A DNA stretch of 64,000 bases. It comes from Pyxidicoccus sp. MSG2. GTDB lineage: Bacteria; Myxococcota; Myxococcia; Myxococcales; Myxococcaceae. Location: positions 1,488,001 to 1,552,000 of the forward strand of contig NZ_JAPNKC010000001.1 of assembly GCF_026626705.1 (NCBI RefSeq), in the 5' to 3' direction. The notes under the pieces were generated by a model that saw only the letters and a program-made list of their open reading frames with translations, searched no databases and was not told the DNA's origin. This document shows positions 45,494 to 56,001 of this stretch, piece after piece (position 1 is the first letter of the stretch; each line of letters starts with the position of its first letter). The translations under genes and the position numbers were made by a program.

Positions 45494-46471
45494 ATGCCTC
45501 CTGAAACCAAGACCGCTCGCTGGAAGGTGTTCCTCGGCTACGCCGCGTTCGCGGTGGTGGCCTTCGTCTTCGGCCTGTTCGTCACCTTCCCGTACGACGC
45601 CATCCGCGGCCGGCTCGTCACGGAGGCGGCGCAGGCGGGGCTCGCCGTGCGCATCGGCTCGCTGCGTCCGGGACTGGCGGGCGTCACCGCCACCCAGGTG
45701 CGCGTGAGCAAGCCGCCGCAGCCGCTGAGCGCGGAAGTCGTCGCGGCCCTGGCCTCCGGCGAGGGCAACGTGCCGGGCGCGCTGGAGCTGGGCGAGCCGC
45801 TGATGTTCGACTCGGTGGCGGTGCGCCCCACCCTCTTCCCGCCCGGCGTGGCGGTGCGTGCGAGTGCCATGGGCGGCACGCTGACCGCGTCCGTCGGTGG
45901 CCTGGGTGACGTGAAGGTGCACGCGGAGGCGGACGGGCTGAAGGCGTCCGGCGGCAACCTGCCGGCCTTCACCGGCATGGACATGGAGGGCGAAATCAAC
46001 GGCGTCCTCGCGCTGACGCTGCCCAAGGGCAAGAACACCGCGGACGCGGACCTGTCCCAGGCGGACGGCGAGCTGACGCTGGATACCAAGGGGCTGGTCA
46101 TCAAGGGCGGCAAGGTGTCGCTGCCCATGGGCGGCGGACAGGCGGTGCCCATGGACCTGCCGCGCGTCACGCTGGGCGCGCTCACCGGCCGCATCCAGTT
46201 CGAGAAGGGGCTGGGCACCGTGCAGACGCTGCGCCTCAAGAGCGAGGACCTGGAGGCGCTGGCCACCGGAACGCTGAAGCTGGGCAAGAAGCTGGAGTAC
46301 AGCGAGCCGGCCATGGACGTGAACGTCAAGCTGGACCCCGACTTCCAGAAGCGCCTGGGCATCCTCGGCGCGGGCGTCACCATCCTCCCGCCGGACAAGA
46401 AGGACCCCAGCTTCCGCGCCGCGCGACTTGCCGGCTTCCTCAACCGGCCCACCTTCCTGCCTCGCCGGTAG
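45494..46471 (+). CDS. gspN: Type II secretion protein GspN
   Basis: A 325-residue GspN with an N-terminal membrane segment (about 12-32) and a periplasmic beta-rich body, for example VSKPPQPLSAEVVAALASG and GALTGRIQFEKGLGTVQTLR. GspN is present in only some systems and is not essential in most. It is the last gene of the operon, four bases after gspM, and is followed by a hairpin. Confidence 0.9.
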   Translation: MPPETKTARWKVFLGYAAFAVVAFVFGLFVTFPYDAIRGRLVTEAAQAGLAVRIGSLRPGLAGVTATQVRVSKPPQPLSAEVVAALASGEGNVPGALELGEPLMFDSVAVRPTLFPPGVAVRASAMGGTLTASVGGLGDVKVHAEADGLKASGGNLPAFTGMDMEGEINGVLALTLPKGKNTADADLSQADGELTLDTKGLVIKGGKVSLPMGGGQAVPMDLPRVTLGALTGRIQFEKGLGTVQTLRLKSEDLEALATGTLKLGKKLEYSEPAMDVNVKLDPDFQKRLGILGAGVTILPPDKKDPSFRAARLAGFLNRPTFLPRR

Positions 46472-46483
46472 CCTCCCGCCTTC

Positions 46484-46509
46484 CCCCGCGCCCTACCCGG
46501 GGCGTGGGG
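46484..46509 (+). terminator. Hairpin ending the gsp operon
   Basis: CCCCGCGCCC (46484-46493) pairs with GGGCGTGGGG (46500-46509) with one G-T wobble, around a six-base loop. It is followed by TT only. It separates the operon from the FHA-sigma54 regulator gene. Confidence 0.5.
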
Positions 46510-46570
46510 TTGAAAGGTGAACACCCGCCGTGTAAAGCCCCTGGCATACCGACCTGCCGGGAGAGGCTGG

Positions 46571-48211
<1,641 letters not shown>

Positions 48212-48231
48212 CCCCGCGTCCGTTTCCAGGA

Positions 48232-48279
48232 GAGGTGCGTGTCTGCTCCCCAGGGGAGGTGCGTATCCGCACCCCAGGG
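48232..48279 (+). repeat. Two tandem 24-base repeats upstream of the sigma factor gene
   Basis: Units 48232-48255 and 48256-48279 agree at most positions (GAGGTGCGT-TC-GC-CCCCAGGG pattern), and a partial third copy follows (GAGGTGGGCGTG). They lie about 140 bases before the sigma factor start and could be operator sites. Confidence 0.7.
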
Positions 48280-48412
48280 AGGTGGGCGTGTCGGCCTTCC
48301 GACACGCAGGGTGAAGAAGCCCTTGCTCCACGCGGCGATAGATCCTTCTGGCGGCTGGTGCGTTCCCACTCCTGGCAGTCCCCACCCGGGGTGTTCCAGG
48401 AGACCACCCGTC

Positions 48413-48922
48413 ATGCACGCCGCCTTCATCTCGCTTCCGCCCCTCTCGCAGCTGTACCTGGAGCACCGTCCCCGTGCGCTGGCCATTGCCCGGCGCATCG
48501 TCGGCGACACCGACGACGCGGAGGATGTGGTGCAGGACGTCTTCGCCCGGCTGGCTCGCAGGGCCCCGGGCTTCGGAGGCCGGGCGGCGTGGACGACCTG
48601 GCTCCACAGGGTCATGGTGAACAGCAGCATCAACTGGCTGCGCGCGCGCAAACGCCGCGAGCGGCTGAACCATGAGCCCCAGGAGCCACTGTCGCCCGAA
48701 CTGCTCGCGGTGGGCGCGGAGATGGAGCGCCACTTCGGCGAGGCCCTGGACGACATCAACGAGCAGCAGCGCCAGGTGCTCTACCTGCGCGAGGTGCGCG
48801 GCCTGAGCTACCCGGAGATTGCGCGCCTCTTGCGCATCCCCGAGGGCACGGTGAAGAGCACCCTGCACCGCGCCCGGCAGCGCGCGCTGACGCTCATGGA
48901 GGCACGGGGCCAGCAGCCCTGA
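48413..48922 (+). CDS. ECF-type RNA polymerase sigma factor
   Basis: A 169-residue sigma factor with region 2 (ALAIARRIVGDTDDAEDVVQ, then DVFARLARR) and region 4 (LYLREVRGLSYPEIARLLRI). The DAEDVVQDVF core of region 2.2 and the PEGTVKSTLHRARQ recognition helix are typical of ECF factors. No anti-sigma gene is adjacent. The ATG with AGGAG upstream at the end of a 200-base leader is preferred over upstream starts. Target promoters are unknown. Confidence 0.92.
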   Translation: MHAAFISLPPLSQLYLEHRPRALAIARRIVGDTDDAEDVVQDVFARLARRAPGFGGRAAWTTWLHRVMVNSSINWLRARKRRERLNHEPQEPLSPELLAVGAEMERHFGEALDDINEQQRQVLYLREVRGLSYPEIARLLRIPEGTVKSTLHRARQRALTLMEARGQQP

Positions 48923-48987
48923 CGCCACCGGGTGCCGTGAGGCACCGCCGGGCCGCGGGAGAACGAGCCCGCGGCCCGTGCTCGCGG

Positions 48988-49647
48988 CTACTCGTCGCCC
49001 TTGGCGCCGACGAACTGGTCCGATTTGTCCTTGAAGAGGACGTTGAAGCTGGTGAGCGAGCCGTAGACGCGGGTGATGTAGCTCTGCATCTCCACCTTCT
49101 CCGCGTCCGTCAGCTTGGGGTGCGCGTTGAGCTTCTGCTCCAGCACCCGCAGCCTGTCGCGCACCATGACGACCTTGTGGAACAGGTTGTCGATGGGCAA
49201 ATCCCTGGCCTGAAGCTCCGGGTTGCCGGGGACGAGCCGCAGCGTGCCTCCCTCCCACTTGTTGGCCAGCGGCGGCGACTCGCCCATGCCGGACGCCTCC
49301 CGGAAGATTTCCATCAGCTCTTCACGCGTCATGCTCAGCCCTTCCAGGTCCACTTCTTCTTGAGGGTCCACGCGGCGCCGCACCACCACCGGCGCCACGC
49401 TGCGCGCGGAACGCTCGCGCGAGGAGACAGTCGGCGGCAGGGGCGCGGCGCTCCCCTTGGGCACGAACTTGTCGCAGATGGGTGCGGAAGGCGGGAACAT
49501 GCCGCGCCACGAATGCAGGCGGCACGTCCCCACCCAGCCCCGCCGCTCCTCGACGGAGTGCGGGCTGAACAGCTTGCAGTTGGCGCACACCCGCTCGTCC
49601 GGCTTGAAGACGGGCAGGGGCAGCGAGCCGTTCTCCGCGTCCGACAT
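48988..49647 (-). CDS. Cys4-motif protein of unknown function
   Basis: A 219-residue protein with four Cys (21, 24, 42 and 58) in the first 60 residues, in the pattern CANC-x17-C-x15-C, which could bind zinc or an iron-sulfur cluster. A proline/Arg linker and a helical C-terminus follow (NAHPKLTDAEKVEMQSYI). It overlaps the S46 peptidase stop codon (TGATG), so the two are translationally coupled and may act together. No family name was recognised. Confidence 0.75.
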   Translation of the reverse strand: MSDAENGSLPLPVFKPDERVCANCKLFSPHSVEERRGWVGTCRLHSWRGMFPPSAPICDKFVPKGSAAPLPPTVSSRERSARSVAPVVVRRRVDPQEEVDLEGLSMTREELMEIFREASGMGESPPLANKWEGGTLRLVPGNPELQARDLPIDNLFHKVVMVRDRLRVLEQKLNAHPKLTDAEKVEMQSYITRVYGSLTSFNVLFKDKSDQFVGAKGDE

Positions 49648-51824
49648 CAGCGCGTCTCCCTCACCACGGGCGGGCCCTTGCGCACGCCCAGTTCGCGCAG
49701 CAGCGCGTCCGCATCCTCCACCTGGTCCAGCGTCCAGAGGATGTAGCGCACGTCCACGCTGACATTGCGGGCCACGTCCGGGTTGTAGCCGAAGTCGTTG
49801 GCCACGTTCTCCCAGACGCGGTCGAAATTCACGCCGACGAGCTGGCCCTTGCCATTCACCGTGGGGCTGCCCGAGTTGCCGCCCGTTGTGTCCGCGTCCG
49901 ACAGGAAGTCCACCGGCACGTCCTTCAGCCGCGGGTCCATCCAGGTGCCATAGCGCTTCGCCTCGGCCGTCTTGGAGAACTTCTCCGGCACGTCGAAGGG
50001 CTCCTCGCCGGTGTGCTTGGCCAGCATGCCCGACAGCGTCGTCTGCGGCGTGTACACGGCACCGTCGCGCGGCGAGTAGCCCTGCACCTTCGCGAAGGAC
50101 ACGCGCAGGGTGCCGTTGGCGTCCGGCGCCACCGGCTTGCCCGCGTGGGCCAGCACGGCCTTGCGCCACTCCGGCCGCAGGCGCAGCGTGGCGCCGTCGC
50201 GACGGTCCTCGACCTCGTCCAGGGCGGTCAGCTCCTTCGCCAGGTCCAGGCCGAAGGCGAGCAGCGGGTCCTTGCGGGCCTGGAGCTGCGCGACCGTCTC
50301 GCCCGCCATCTTCATGCGCTCGTCGAGCGTCAGCACCTTCGTGCCGGCGTACATGGCGTCAATCTTCGCGACGGCGTCCTTCTCGGAGAACGTCTTGCCG
50401 AAGTGCGTGTCCACGGCGGCGATGCGCTCGTCCGGGCCCAGCGCCTGCGCGCGCTTGACGAAGGCGAGCAGCAGGCGCTTGTCCGCGGCGAGGAAGAGGT
50501 TCTTCTGCTCGCGCTCCAGGCGGTCCTTGAGGCGCGGCAGCTCGCGGTCCATGTACTCCGGGCGGCGCTCCAGGTCCGGCTTCGCATGCTCCGCGGCGAG
50601 GCGGGACAGCGTCGCCGCCAGCGCGGGGCCGCGCGCCAGGCGCATCACGTTGTTCAGGAGGAACTCGCGCTCGAACACCTTCGCGTTGGCGGCCTCCTCG
50701 GCCAGCAGCGCGTCACGGGCCGCGAGGGCCGGGGCCCACTTCGCGCCGCCCTTCTTCGCCCAGGCGGCCACCGCGGCCTCCGCGGTGTGCTGCTTCTCCA
50801 CGAGGTGGCCGCGCTTGAGGCCCTCGAGCTGGCCGCCCGCGTTCTTGTAGACGTTGTGCAGGCCCTTGAGCTGCGAGGCGACGGCAATCTTCCCGGTGGC
50901 GTCCTTGCCGCCCTCCTCCTCGAGGATGCGGATGGCCTCGCCGTACACGTCGCGCATGCGCGGGTAGACGCGCGACTGGCGCGACGCCATCTCCTCCGCG
51001 AGCAGCGCGCGGTAGGTGCGGCCCGGGTAGCCCAGCACCATGACGAAGTCGTTGGGCTTCACGCCCTCGGTGGCCAGGGGGAAGAAGAACTCCGCCTTGT
51101 AGGGGACGTTCTTCTCGCTGTACGGGGCGGAGCTGCCGTCCGGCGCGGTGTACGCGCGGATGATGGCGAAGTCACCGGTGTGGCGCGGCCACATCCAGTT
51201 GTCCTCCTCGCCGCCGTACTCGCCCACCGCGCGGGGCGGCGCGTAGACGAGCCGCGCGTCCGCCAGCTCCACCGCGTCCACCAGCGTGTAGTTGAGGCCG
51301 CCGTCGAAGGTCGCCACCTGGCAGCGGGTGGCGGGGCGCTTCTCGCACTCGGCGACCAGCTCCTTCTGCTTGCGCTCGATGGCCTGGTAGCGCGCGAGGT
51401 CGTCCGCGCCGGCCGGCACCGCGGCGAGCACGTCCTTCGTCACGTCCTTGAAGCTGCGGGGCACCTGCACGCGCGCCCCCTTGCCGGGCAGCTCGTCCCC
51501 GGGCTTGGACGCGAGGAAGCCGTCGGTGATGAGGTCGCGCTTCGGGCTGCTGTGCTCCTGGATGATGCCGAAGGCACAGTGGTGGTTGGTGATGACGAGG
51601 CCGGAGGCGGAGATGAAGGCGCCGGTGCACCCCCCGACGTTGACCGCGCCCGCGAGCAGGCCGGTACCGCGCTGGGGGTCCCACAGCTTCTTGGGAGGCA
51701 CCTGGAGACCCTGGGCGCGAAGCCACGCCGGATCCAGCTCCAGGACCTGCTGGGGAGTCCACTTGCCTTCACCGGCCAGGGCCGGGGCAGCCACGAGCGA
51801 CAGGAGGAGAAGCGTCTTCTTCAT
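49647..51824 (-). CDS. S46-family dipeptidyl peptidase, DPP11-like specificity
   Basis: A 725-residue secreted serine peptidase. Signal peptide MKKTLLLLSLVAAPALAG. The chymotrypsin-like triad is visible: His in NHHC (81-82), Asp in RHTGDFAII (about 221), and Ser651 in GGNSGSP. The S46 helical domain lies between. S46 enzymes remove dipeptides from N-termini in the periplasm. The residue that sets P1 preference is Arg669, 18 residues after the catalytic Ser, as Arg673 follows Ser655 in Porphyromonas DPP11, which prefers Asp/Glu. Acidic preference is therefore inferred. Confidence 0.93.
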   Translation of the reverse strand: MKKTLLLLSLVAAPALAGEGKWTPQQVLELDPAWLRAQGLQVPPKKLWDPQRGTGLLAGAVNVGGCTGAFISASGLVITNHHCAFGIIQEHSSPKRDLITDGFLASKPGDELPGKGARVQVPRSFKDVTKDVLAAVPAGADDLARYQAIERKQKELVAECEKRPATRCQVATFDGGLNYTLVDAVELADARLVYAPPRAVGEYGGEEDNWMWPRHTGDFAIIRAYTAPDGSSAPYSEKNVPYKAEFFFPLATEGVKPNDFVMVLGYPGRTYRALLAEEMASRQSRVYPRMRDVYGEAIRILEEEGGKDATGKIAVASQLKGLHNVYKNAGGQLEGLKRGHLVEKQHTAEAAVAAWAKKGGAKWAPALAARDALLAEEAANAKVFEREFLLNNVMRLARGPALAATLSRLAAEHAKPDLERRPEYMDRELPRLKDRLEREQKNLFLAADKRLLLAFVKRAQALGPDERIAAVDTHFGKTFSEKDAVAKIDAMYAGTKVLTLDERMKMAGETVAQLQARKDPLLAFGLDLAKELTALDEVEDRRDGATLRLRPEWRKAVLAHAGKPVAPDANGTLRVSFAKVQGYSPRDGAVYTPQTTLSGMLAKHTGEEPFDVPEKFSKTAEAKRYGTWMDPRLKDVPVDFLSDADTTGGNSGSPTVNGKGQLVGVNFDRVWENVANDFGYNPDVARNVSVDVRYILWTLDQVEDADALLRELGVRKGPPVVRETR

Positions 51825-51953
51825 GGTGCCTCTTCCCTACCCCGTCCGGCGCCCGCACGCGACCCCCCTTTCTTCAACGCCTTGCGGCAGGGATTTTCCA
51901 GGAACAGGGACCGGGCTTATGTGTTGGGGTGTCCCACGGGAGGGGTGCGCGCG

Positions 51954-52691
51954 ATGAAGACCGCCAGCGGAGCACAGCTTGATGTCGGCCGGTTGGCCCT
52001 CCTCGTCCTGATGCTGGGGGTGGGATGGTACTTCTGGTACTCGCCCCTCTTCTGGCCGCTGAAGGTGCTCGTGGTGATGATGCACGAGAGCGGGCATGCG
52101 CTGGCCACGCTGCTGGTGGGTGGCTCGGTGGACCGCATCCACCTGGCGGCCAACGAGTCAGGCTCCTGCCTGTCCCAGCTGCCGCCGGGCTTCCTGGCGA
52201 AGGTGGCCGTCTACTCGGGCGGCTACCTGGGCAGCGCGGTGGCGGGCGCGGGGCTGCTGCTGGCGACGTTCCGGTTCCAATTGCGCCGCTGGGTGCTGGG
52301 CGCGGCGTGTGTGTGGCTCACCGTGATGGGCGTGTTCTACGCGGGGGACACCTTCACGCTGGCGTTCTGCCTGGGCACGGCGCTGGCGCTGGGGCTTTGC
52401 GCGAAGTTCCTGCCCGACGGCGCGGTGGACGTGTTGAACCTGTTCATCGCTGCGTTCACCGCGCTCTACGCGGTGTTCGACTTGCGGGATGACCTGTGGA
52501 ACAGCGCGGTGCGCTCGCAGAGCGATGCGGCGCTGCTGGCGAACCTGACCTGGGTGCCCGCGGTGGTGTGGGCCGCGCTGTGGACGCTGCTGGCCGTGGC
52601 CCTGCTGGCCGTGGCCGCGTACGTGTCCATGCACGCGAAGCCCAAGGGCCTGCAGATGCCGTCCGTGGGCGCGCGGGCGCGGCGGGTGTAG
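51954..52691 (+). CDS. M50-like membrane metalloprotease family protein
   Basis: A 245-residue protein with about six membrane segments and an HESGH zinc motif at residues 44-48 (MMHESGHALATLLVGG) inside the membrane, as in the M50B peptidase-like family. The second ligand motif is less clear; FLPDGAVDVLNLF could provide an Asp near residue 155. It may be a site-2-type protease or a catalytically modified relative. It is divergent from the S46 gene by 129 bases and convergent with the Cys-rich peptide gene. Confidence 0.8.
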   Translation: MKTASGAQLDVGRLALLVLMLGVGWYFWYSPLFWPLKVLVVMMHESGHALATLLVGGSVDRIHLAANESGSCLSQLPPGFLAKVAVYSGGYLGSAVAGAGLLLATFRFQLRRWVLGAACVWLTVMGVFYAGDTFTLAFCLGTALALGLCAKFLPDGAVDVLNLFIAAFTALYAVFDLRDDLWNSAVRSQSDAALLANLTWVPAVVWAALWTLLAVALLAVAAYVSMHAKPKGLQMPSVGARARRV

Positions 52692-52756
52692 CCGGCGCGG
52701 CCCGGGGCCACCCGCACACGGGTCAAGCCCAACCTGCCATGACAGGAGTGTGGGTG

Positions 52757-52783
52757 GACCGGGGCCCGACAGGGGCCCCGGTC
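52757..52783. terminator. Strong bidirectional hairpin
   Basis: GACCGGGGCCC (52757-52767) and GGGCCCCGGTC (52773-52783) form a perfect 11-bp stem around a five-base loop, between the convergent M50-like and Cys-rich peptide genes. No U-tract. Confidence 0.6.
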
Positions 52784-52813
52784 CGGTTCAGAACGCGCGC
52801 TCGGGGAGGGACA

Positions 52814-53023
52814 TCAATCCGCGCAGATGCGCCGCACGCAGCAGTTCCAACACACGGTGTGGTTGCCGCCGCCGGACTCACATGCATAGACACACGCGGC
52901 CATCTCCTCGGTGATGCCAGCAGGTCCGCCGGTTCCCGAAGTGCTGCTGGACGCAGCGGCCGCCGCGCCTCCGATTCCCAAGCCGAACAGGAACACACTC
53001 GCGGCGATCAGCTTCTTCTTCAT
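52814..53023 (-). CDS. Small secreted Cys-rich peptide
   Basis: A 69-residue protein with a signal peptide (MKKKLIAASVFLFGLGIGGA, cleavage probably after AAAA) and six Cys in the last 26 residues (44, 48, 58, 61, 62, 67) spaced CxxxC...CxxCC....C. A strong GGAGGAG ribosome site precedes the ATG. The pattern is compatible with disulfide bonds or metal binding outside the cytoplasm. No modification or transport genes are next to it, so a ribosomally made natural product is not favoured. Family unknown. Confidence 0.75.
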   Translation of the reverse strand: MKKKLIAASVFLFGLGIGGAAAAASSSTSGTGGPAGITEEMAACVYACESGGGNHTVCWNCCVRRICAD

Positions 53024-53114
53024 CTCGGACTCCTCCGGGCAGTGCACCCCACCCTGGGGTACTGGAGAAGATTAGAACACAGAGCAACGCCGGAGGCCGT
53101 GAAGCCGGGACACC

Positions 53115-54599
53115 TCAATGCGCCAGGGAGGCCACGCTGGAACTCTCGGGGTGTACGTCCAGCCGCTCCAACAGGCGTGCGAAGTCGGTGAGGTGTCGCG
53201 AACCGGTGAAGTGCGTGAGCACGTCCTGATGGGCCCGGGTCCCCAGGCGCGCGGCCAGCTCGCCGTCACACAGCACCCTGCGCACCGCGCCGGCGAACTC
53301 CGCCGGGTCGCTCGGGTCGTGCACGAGCAGGCCATTCACCCCGTCGACAATCTGGTCCTGGATGCCACCCACCGCGCTGGCCACCACGGGGCGCTCCTTC
53401 CACATCGCCTCGGTGACGGTGAGCCCGAAGCCCTCCTGGAGGCTCTTCTGCACCACCACCGTCGCGTGGCGCTGGAGCGCGTTGACGATGGCGGCGTTCT
53501 CTTCCAAATCCCGCATGGGCAGACACGCCAGGTGGACGCGCTGACGAAGCGAGTGCGGCTGCTGCCGCCACAGCGCGATGACGTCGTTGAGCGTGGACGC
53601 CGCCTCGGGGTCATCCGCGACGGACGTCACCGCGGGACCGGCGAGGACCAGTTCCGCGCGCAGGCCCGGGGCAGCGCGAGCGAGCAGCGCGAAGCCCCGC
53701 AGCACTCCCGCGGGGTCCTTCAGCGGATCCCACCGCCCCACCTGCACCACCAGCGGCGTGTCCACCGCGGGCGTGGAGCCGAGCCGCACGATGTCCGCCC
53801 CTCGCGACACCCGGGCGGGCAACCCGTCGCCCCGGGTGAAGACGGGCTCGGGAGCACCGGGCTCCACCCGCAGCAACCCCGCGTGCGCGAGGATGGCGCG
53901 CGCGACATCCGGAGCGAGGGGCTGGTTCTTCACCGCGAAGATGTCGATGGAGGGCTGGACGATGATTGCACGGTCCGCGCACAGGGGCGGCACGTAGGAG
54001 GCGCGGGAGAAGATGGCGAGCCGCGCGGCGGAGAGCCCCGGGGCGAGGAACTCCCACGCCCGCACCACCTCGGCGTTGGGCGTGTCACACCCCACATGGC
54101 AGCGCCACATCACGTGGGCCCCCACTGCCGCGCACGCGGGCGCGAGGCCCGCGGTCTGCGGGTCATGCAGCAGCACCACGTCCCCGGGCCGCACCAGGGC
54201 GAGCAACTCCTCCGCGTTGTCGCGCAGCACCTCGTCGTAGAGCGCGTGCTCGGCGGCCCCCAGCGGCGAGCCGTCCCCGGATGAACCGTGCAGCGCATGG
54301 TGCAGCCGCTTCGTCACCCGGAAGAAGTCCGGCGTGCCCTCCAGCACCAACCACCGCGCGTCCACGCCCGCGCCGCGCGCATAGGCGAGCAGCCGCGGAA
54401 TCATCTCCGCCACCCCGCCGCCCCGCGAGGTCGAATTCACGTTCCAGAAGGTGCGGCCCGCCATGCGGGCACGTGCCTGCTCGACGCGCTCCTGGAGCAC
54501 ATGCCAGCCCGCCTCGCCGAGCAGCGGCGCGAAGCACGTCAGGGGCTCGGCGCGGATGTGCACCTCGGTGGGCGCCAGCATGCCGGTCGGAGTCAACAT
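53115..54599 (-). CDS. GT4-family glycosyltransferase, trehalose synthase TreT-like
   Basis: A 494-residue GT-B glycosyltransferase. The arrangement resembles TreT, which makes trehalose from NDP-glucose and glucose. Seen: FWNVNSTSRGGGVAEMIPRLL at the N-terminus, VMWRCHVGCDTPN, VGRWDPLKDPAGVLRGFAL in the linker, and VVVQKSLQEGFGLTVTEAMW with the nucleotide-sugar Glu pair. It probably produces a compatible solute. The ATG at 54599 is chosen because the family homology begins near LGEAG. It is monocistronic and divergent from cysK, and its upstream region has no strong promoter match. Confidence 0.83.
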   Translation of the reverse strand: MLTPTGMLAPTEVHIRAEPLTCFAPLLGEAGWHVLQERVEQARARMAGRTFWNVNSTSRGGGVAEMIPRLLAYARGAGVDARWLVLEGTPDFFRVTKRLHHALHGSSGDGSPLGAAEHALYDEVLRDNAEELLALVRPGDVVLLHDPQTAGLAPACAAVGAHVMWRCHVGCDTPNAEVVRAWEFLAPGLSAARLAIFSRASYVPPLCADRAIIVQPSIDIFAVKNQPLAPDVARAILAHAGLLRVEPGAPEPVFTRGDGLPARVSRGADIVRLGSTPAVDTPLVVQVGRWDPLKDPAGVLRGFALLARAAPGLRAELVLAGPAVTSVADDPEAASTLNDVIALWRQQPHSLRQRVHLACLPMRDLEENAAIVNALQRHATVVVQKSLQEGFGLTVTEAMWKERPVVASAVGGIQDQIVDGVNGLLVHDPSDPAEFAGAVRRVLCDGELAARLGTRAHQDVLTHFTGSRHLTDFARLLERLDVHPESSSVASLAH

Positions 54600-55046
54600 G
54601 ACGGCAACTCCCTCTCTGGCGGTCACGGTGCAGGTGGAACGGAGCTTCCGTTCCGCCTCACCCGCGCGCCTGAGCACCGGGGCCTCGAAAGGGGCCCCGT
54701 GAGGGGAAGGTGGACGCGAGCAGCGGGGCACGGCACTGCGCTCGGAATCAGGCACGGAGGGGCCAGCGTGGCGGGCCCCTTCCCGGCGGAACGGATTGAC
54801 GGCCGCCAGCCCGGACGCACATAGTTCCAGGTGAATGTCGCTCCCGCTCCCCACGACTGGCGCTCAGTGCTGCTGCTGCCGCGTGGCGTGTGCCTGCTGC
54901 TGTCTGGCGGGCCCCGAGCACTGGGAGAGCGCGTAGAGCGTTCCTGAAATCTCTCCCGTCGCTCGCGCGGCCCGCCCTCCAAAGAGGTGTCGGGCCGCTT
55001 CCATTTTCACGTCCCCGTTGTCCCTTCCCACCTGGAGGCAGACCCC
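54600..55046. other. 447-base intergenic region between divergent genes
   Basis: This region presumably contains promoters of the glycosyltransferase and cysK genes. I see no tRNA, known riboswitch or good sigma factor match. GC-rich hairpins are possible near 54675-54700 (GGCC/GGCCCC). A short frame with a Leu run (54873 onward) was considered as a leader peptide but is weak. Confidence 0.5.
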
Positions 55047-55961
55047 ATGAAGGCAGCCAACATCCTGCAGACCATCGGCAACACCCCGCACGTCCGGCTC
55101 AACCGCCTCTTCTCCCCGCGCGTGGAGGTGTGGGTGAAGTTGGAGCGCGCCAACCCGGGCGGCAGCATCAAGGACCGCATCGCCCTGTCGATGATTGAGG
55201 ACGCCGAGGCCCGCGGCGTGCTCACGAAGGAGAGCGTCATCATCGAGCCGACCTCCGGCAACACGGGCATCGGCCTGGCGGTCGTCGCGGCGGTGAAGGG
55301 CTATCCCCTCACCCTGGTCATGCCCGAGTCGATGAGCATCGAGCGGCGCCGGCTGATGGCGGCCTATGGCGCGAAGCTGGAGCTCACCCCGCGCGCCCAG
55401 GGCATGAAGGGCGCGATTGCGCGAGCGCAGGAACTGGTGGCGCAGACGCCCCACGCGTGGATTCCGCAGCAGTTCGAGAACGCCGCCAACGTGGAGGTGC
55501 ACAAGCGCACCACCGCGCGCGAAATCCTCCAGGACTTCCCCGAGGGCATCGACTACCTGATTACGGGCGTGGGCACCGGCGGCCACATCACCGGCGTGGC
55601 CGAGGTGCTCAAGGACCGCTTCCCCAAGCTGAAGGTCTTCGCGGTGGAGCCGGTGAAGTCCCCGGTGCTCAGCGGCGGCCAGCCGGGCCCGCATCCCATC
55701 CAGGGCATCGGCGCGGGCTTCATCCCGAAAATCCTCCGCACCGAGGTGCTCGACGGCGTCATCCAGATTCCCGAGGAGGAGGCCTTCGACTACACGCGGC
55801 GGGCCGCGAAGGAGGAGGGCATCTTCCTCGGCATCTCCTCGGGCGCGTCGCTGGCGGCCGTGCAGCGCAAGCTGGCGGAGGTGCCGGACGGCAGCCGCGT
55901 GCTGACGTTCAACTACGACACGGGCGAGCGGTACCTCTCCATCGAGAACCTGTTCACCTGA
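55047..55961 (+). CDS. cysK: O-acetylserine sulfhydrylase (cysteine synthase A)
   Basis: A 304-residue PLP enzyme that makes cysteine from O-acetylserine and sulfide. The PLP Lys42 lies in NPGGSIKDR, the substrate loop [10 protein letters not shown] at 69-78, and the phosphate-binding [10 protein letters not shown] near residue 175. Length is standard. The ATG has GGAGG nine bases upstream. No cysE is adjacent. It ends at a hairpin shared with the convergent metallo-hydrolase gene. Confidence 0.96.
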   Translation: MKAANILQTIGNTPHVRLNRLFSPRVEVWVKLERANPGGSIKDRIALSMIEDAEARGVLTKESVIIEPTSGNTGIGLAVVAAVKGYPLTLVMPESMSIERRRLMAAYGAKLELTPRAQGMKGAIARAQELVAQTPHAWIPQQFENAANVEVHKRTTAREILQDFPEGIDYLITGVGTGGHITGVAEVLKDRFPKLKVFAVEPVKSPVLSGGQPGPHPIQGIGAGFIPKILRTEVLDGVIQIPEEEAFDYTRRAAKEEGIFLGISSGASLAAVQRKLAEVPDGSRVLTFNYDTGERYLSIENLFT

Positions 55962-55976
55962 CGTCGCCGTGCCCGC

Positions 55977-56001
55977 GCGCCCGGGAAGTCCGCCCGGGCG
56001 C
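55977..56001. terminator. Bidirectional hairpin between cysK and the metallo-hydrolase
   Basis: GCGCCCGGG (55977-55985) pairs perfectly with CCCGGGCGC (55993-56001) with a seven-base loop. It ends at the stop codon of the convergent gene. Confidence 0.55.

Noticed and set aside
46542-46557. Second sigma54-like promoter before the FHA-sigma54 activator
   Set aside because: TGGCAT is followed by CTGC, but GG and GC are 13 bases apart, one too many, and the first element lacks the final C.
52814-53023. Cys-rich peptide as lanthipeptide or other modified peptide precursor
   Set aside because: It has a normal signal peptide rather than a typical leader, and no modification enzyme is nearby.
54840-54960. 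Leader peptide with Leu run as attenuator before cysK
   Set aside because: Only one Cys codon, poor ribosome site and no obvious alternative hairpins.
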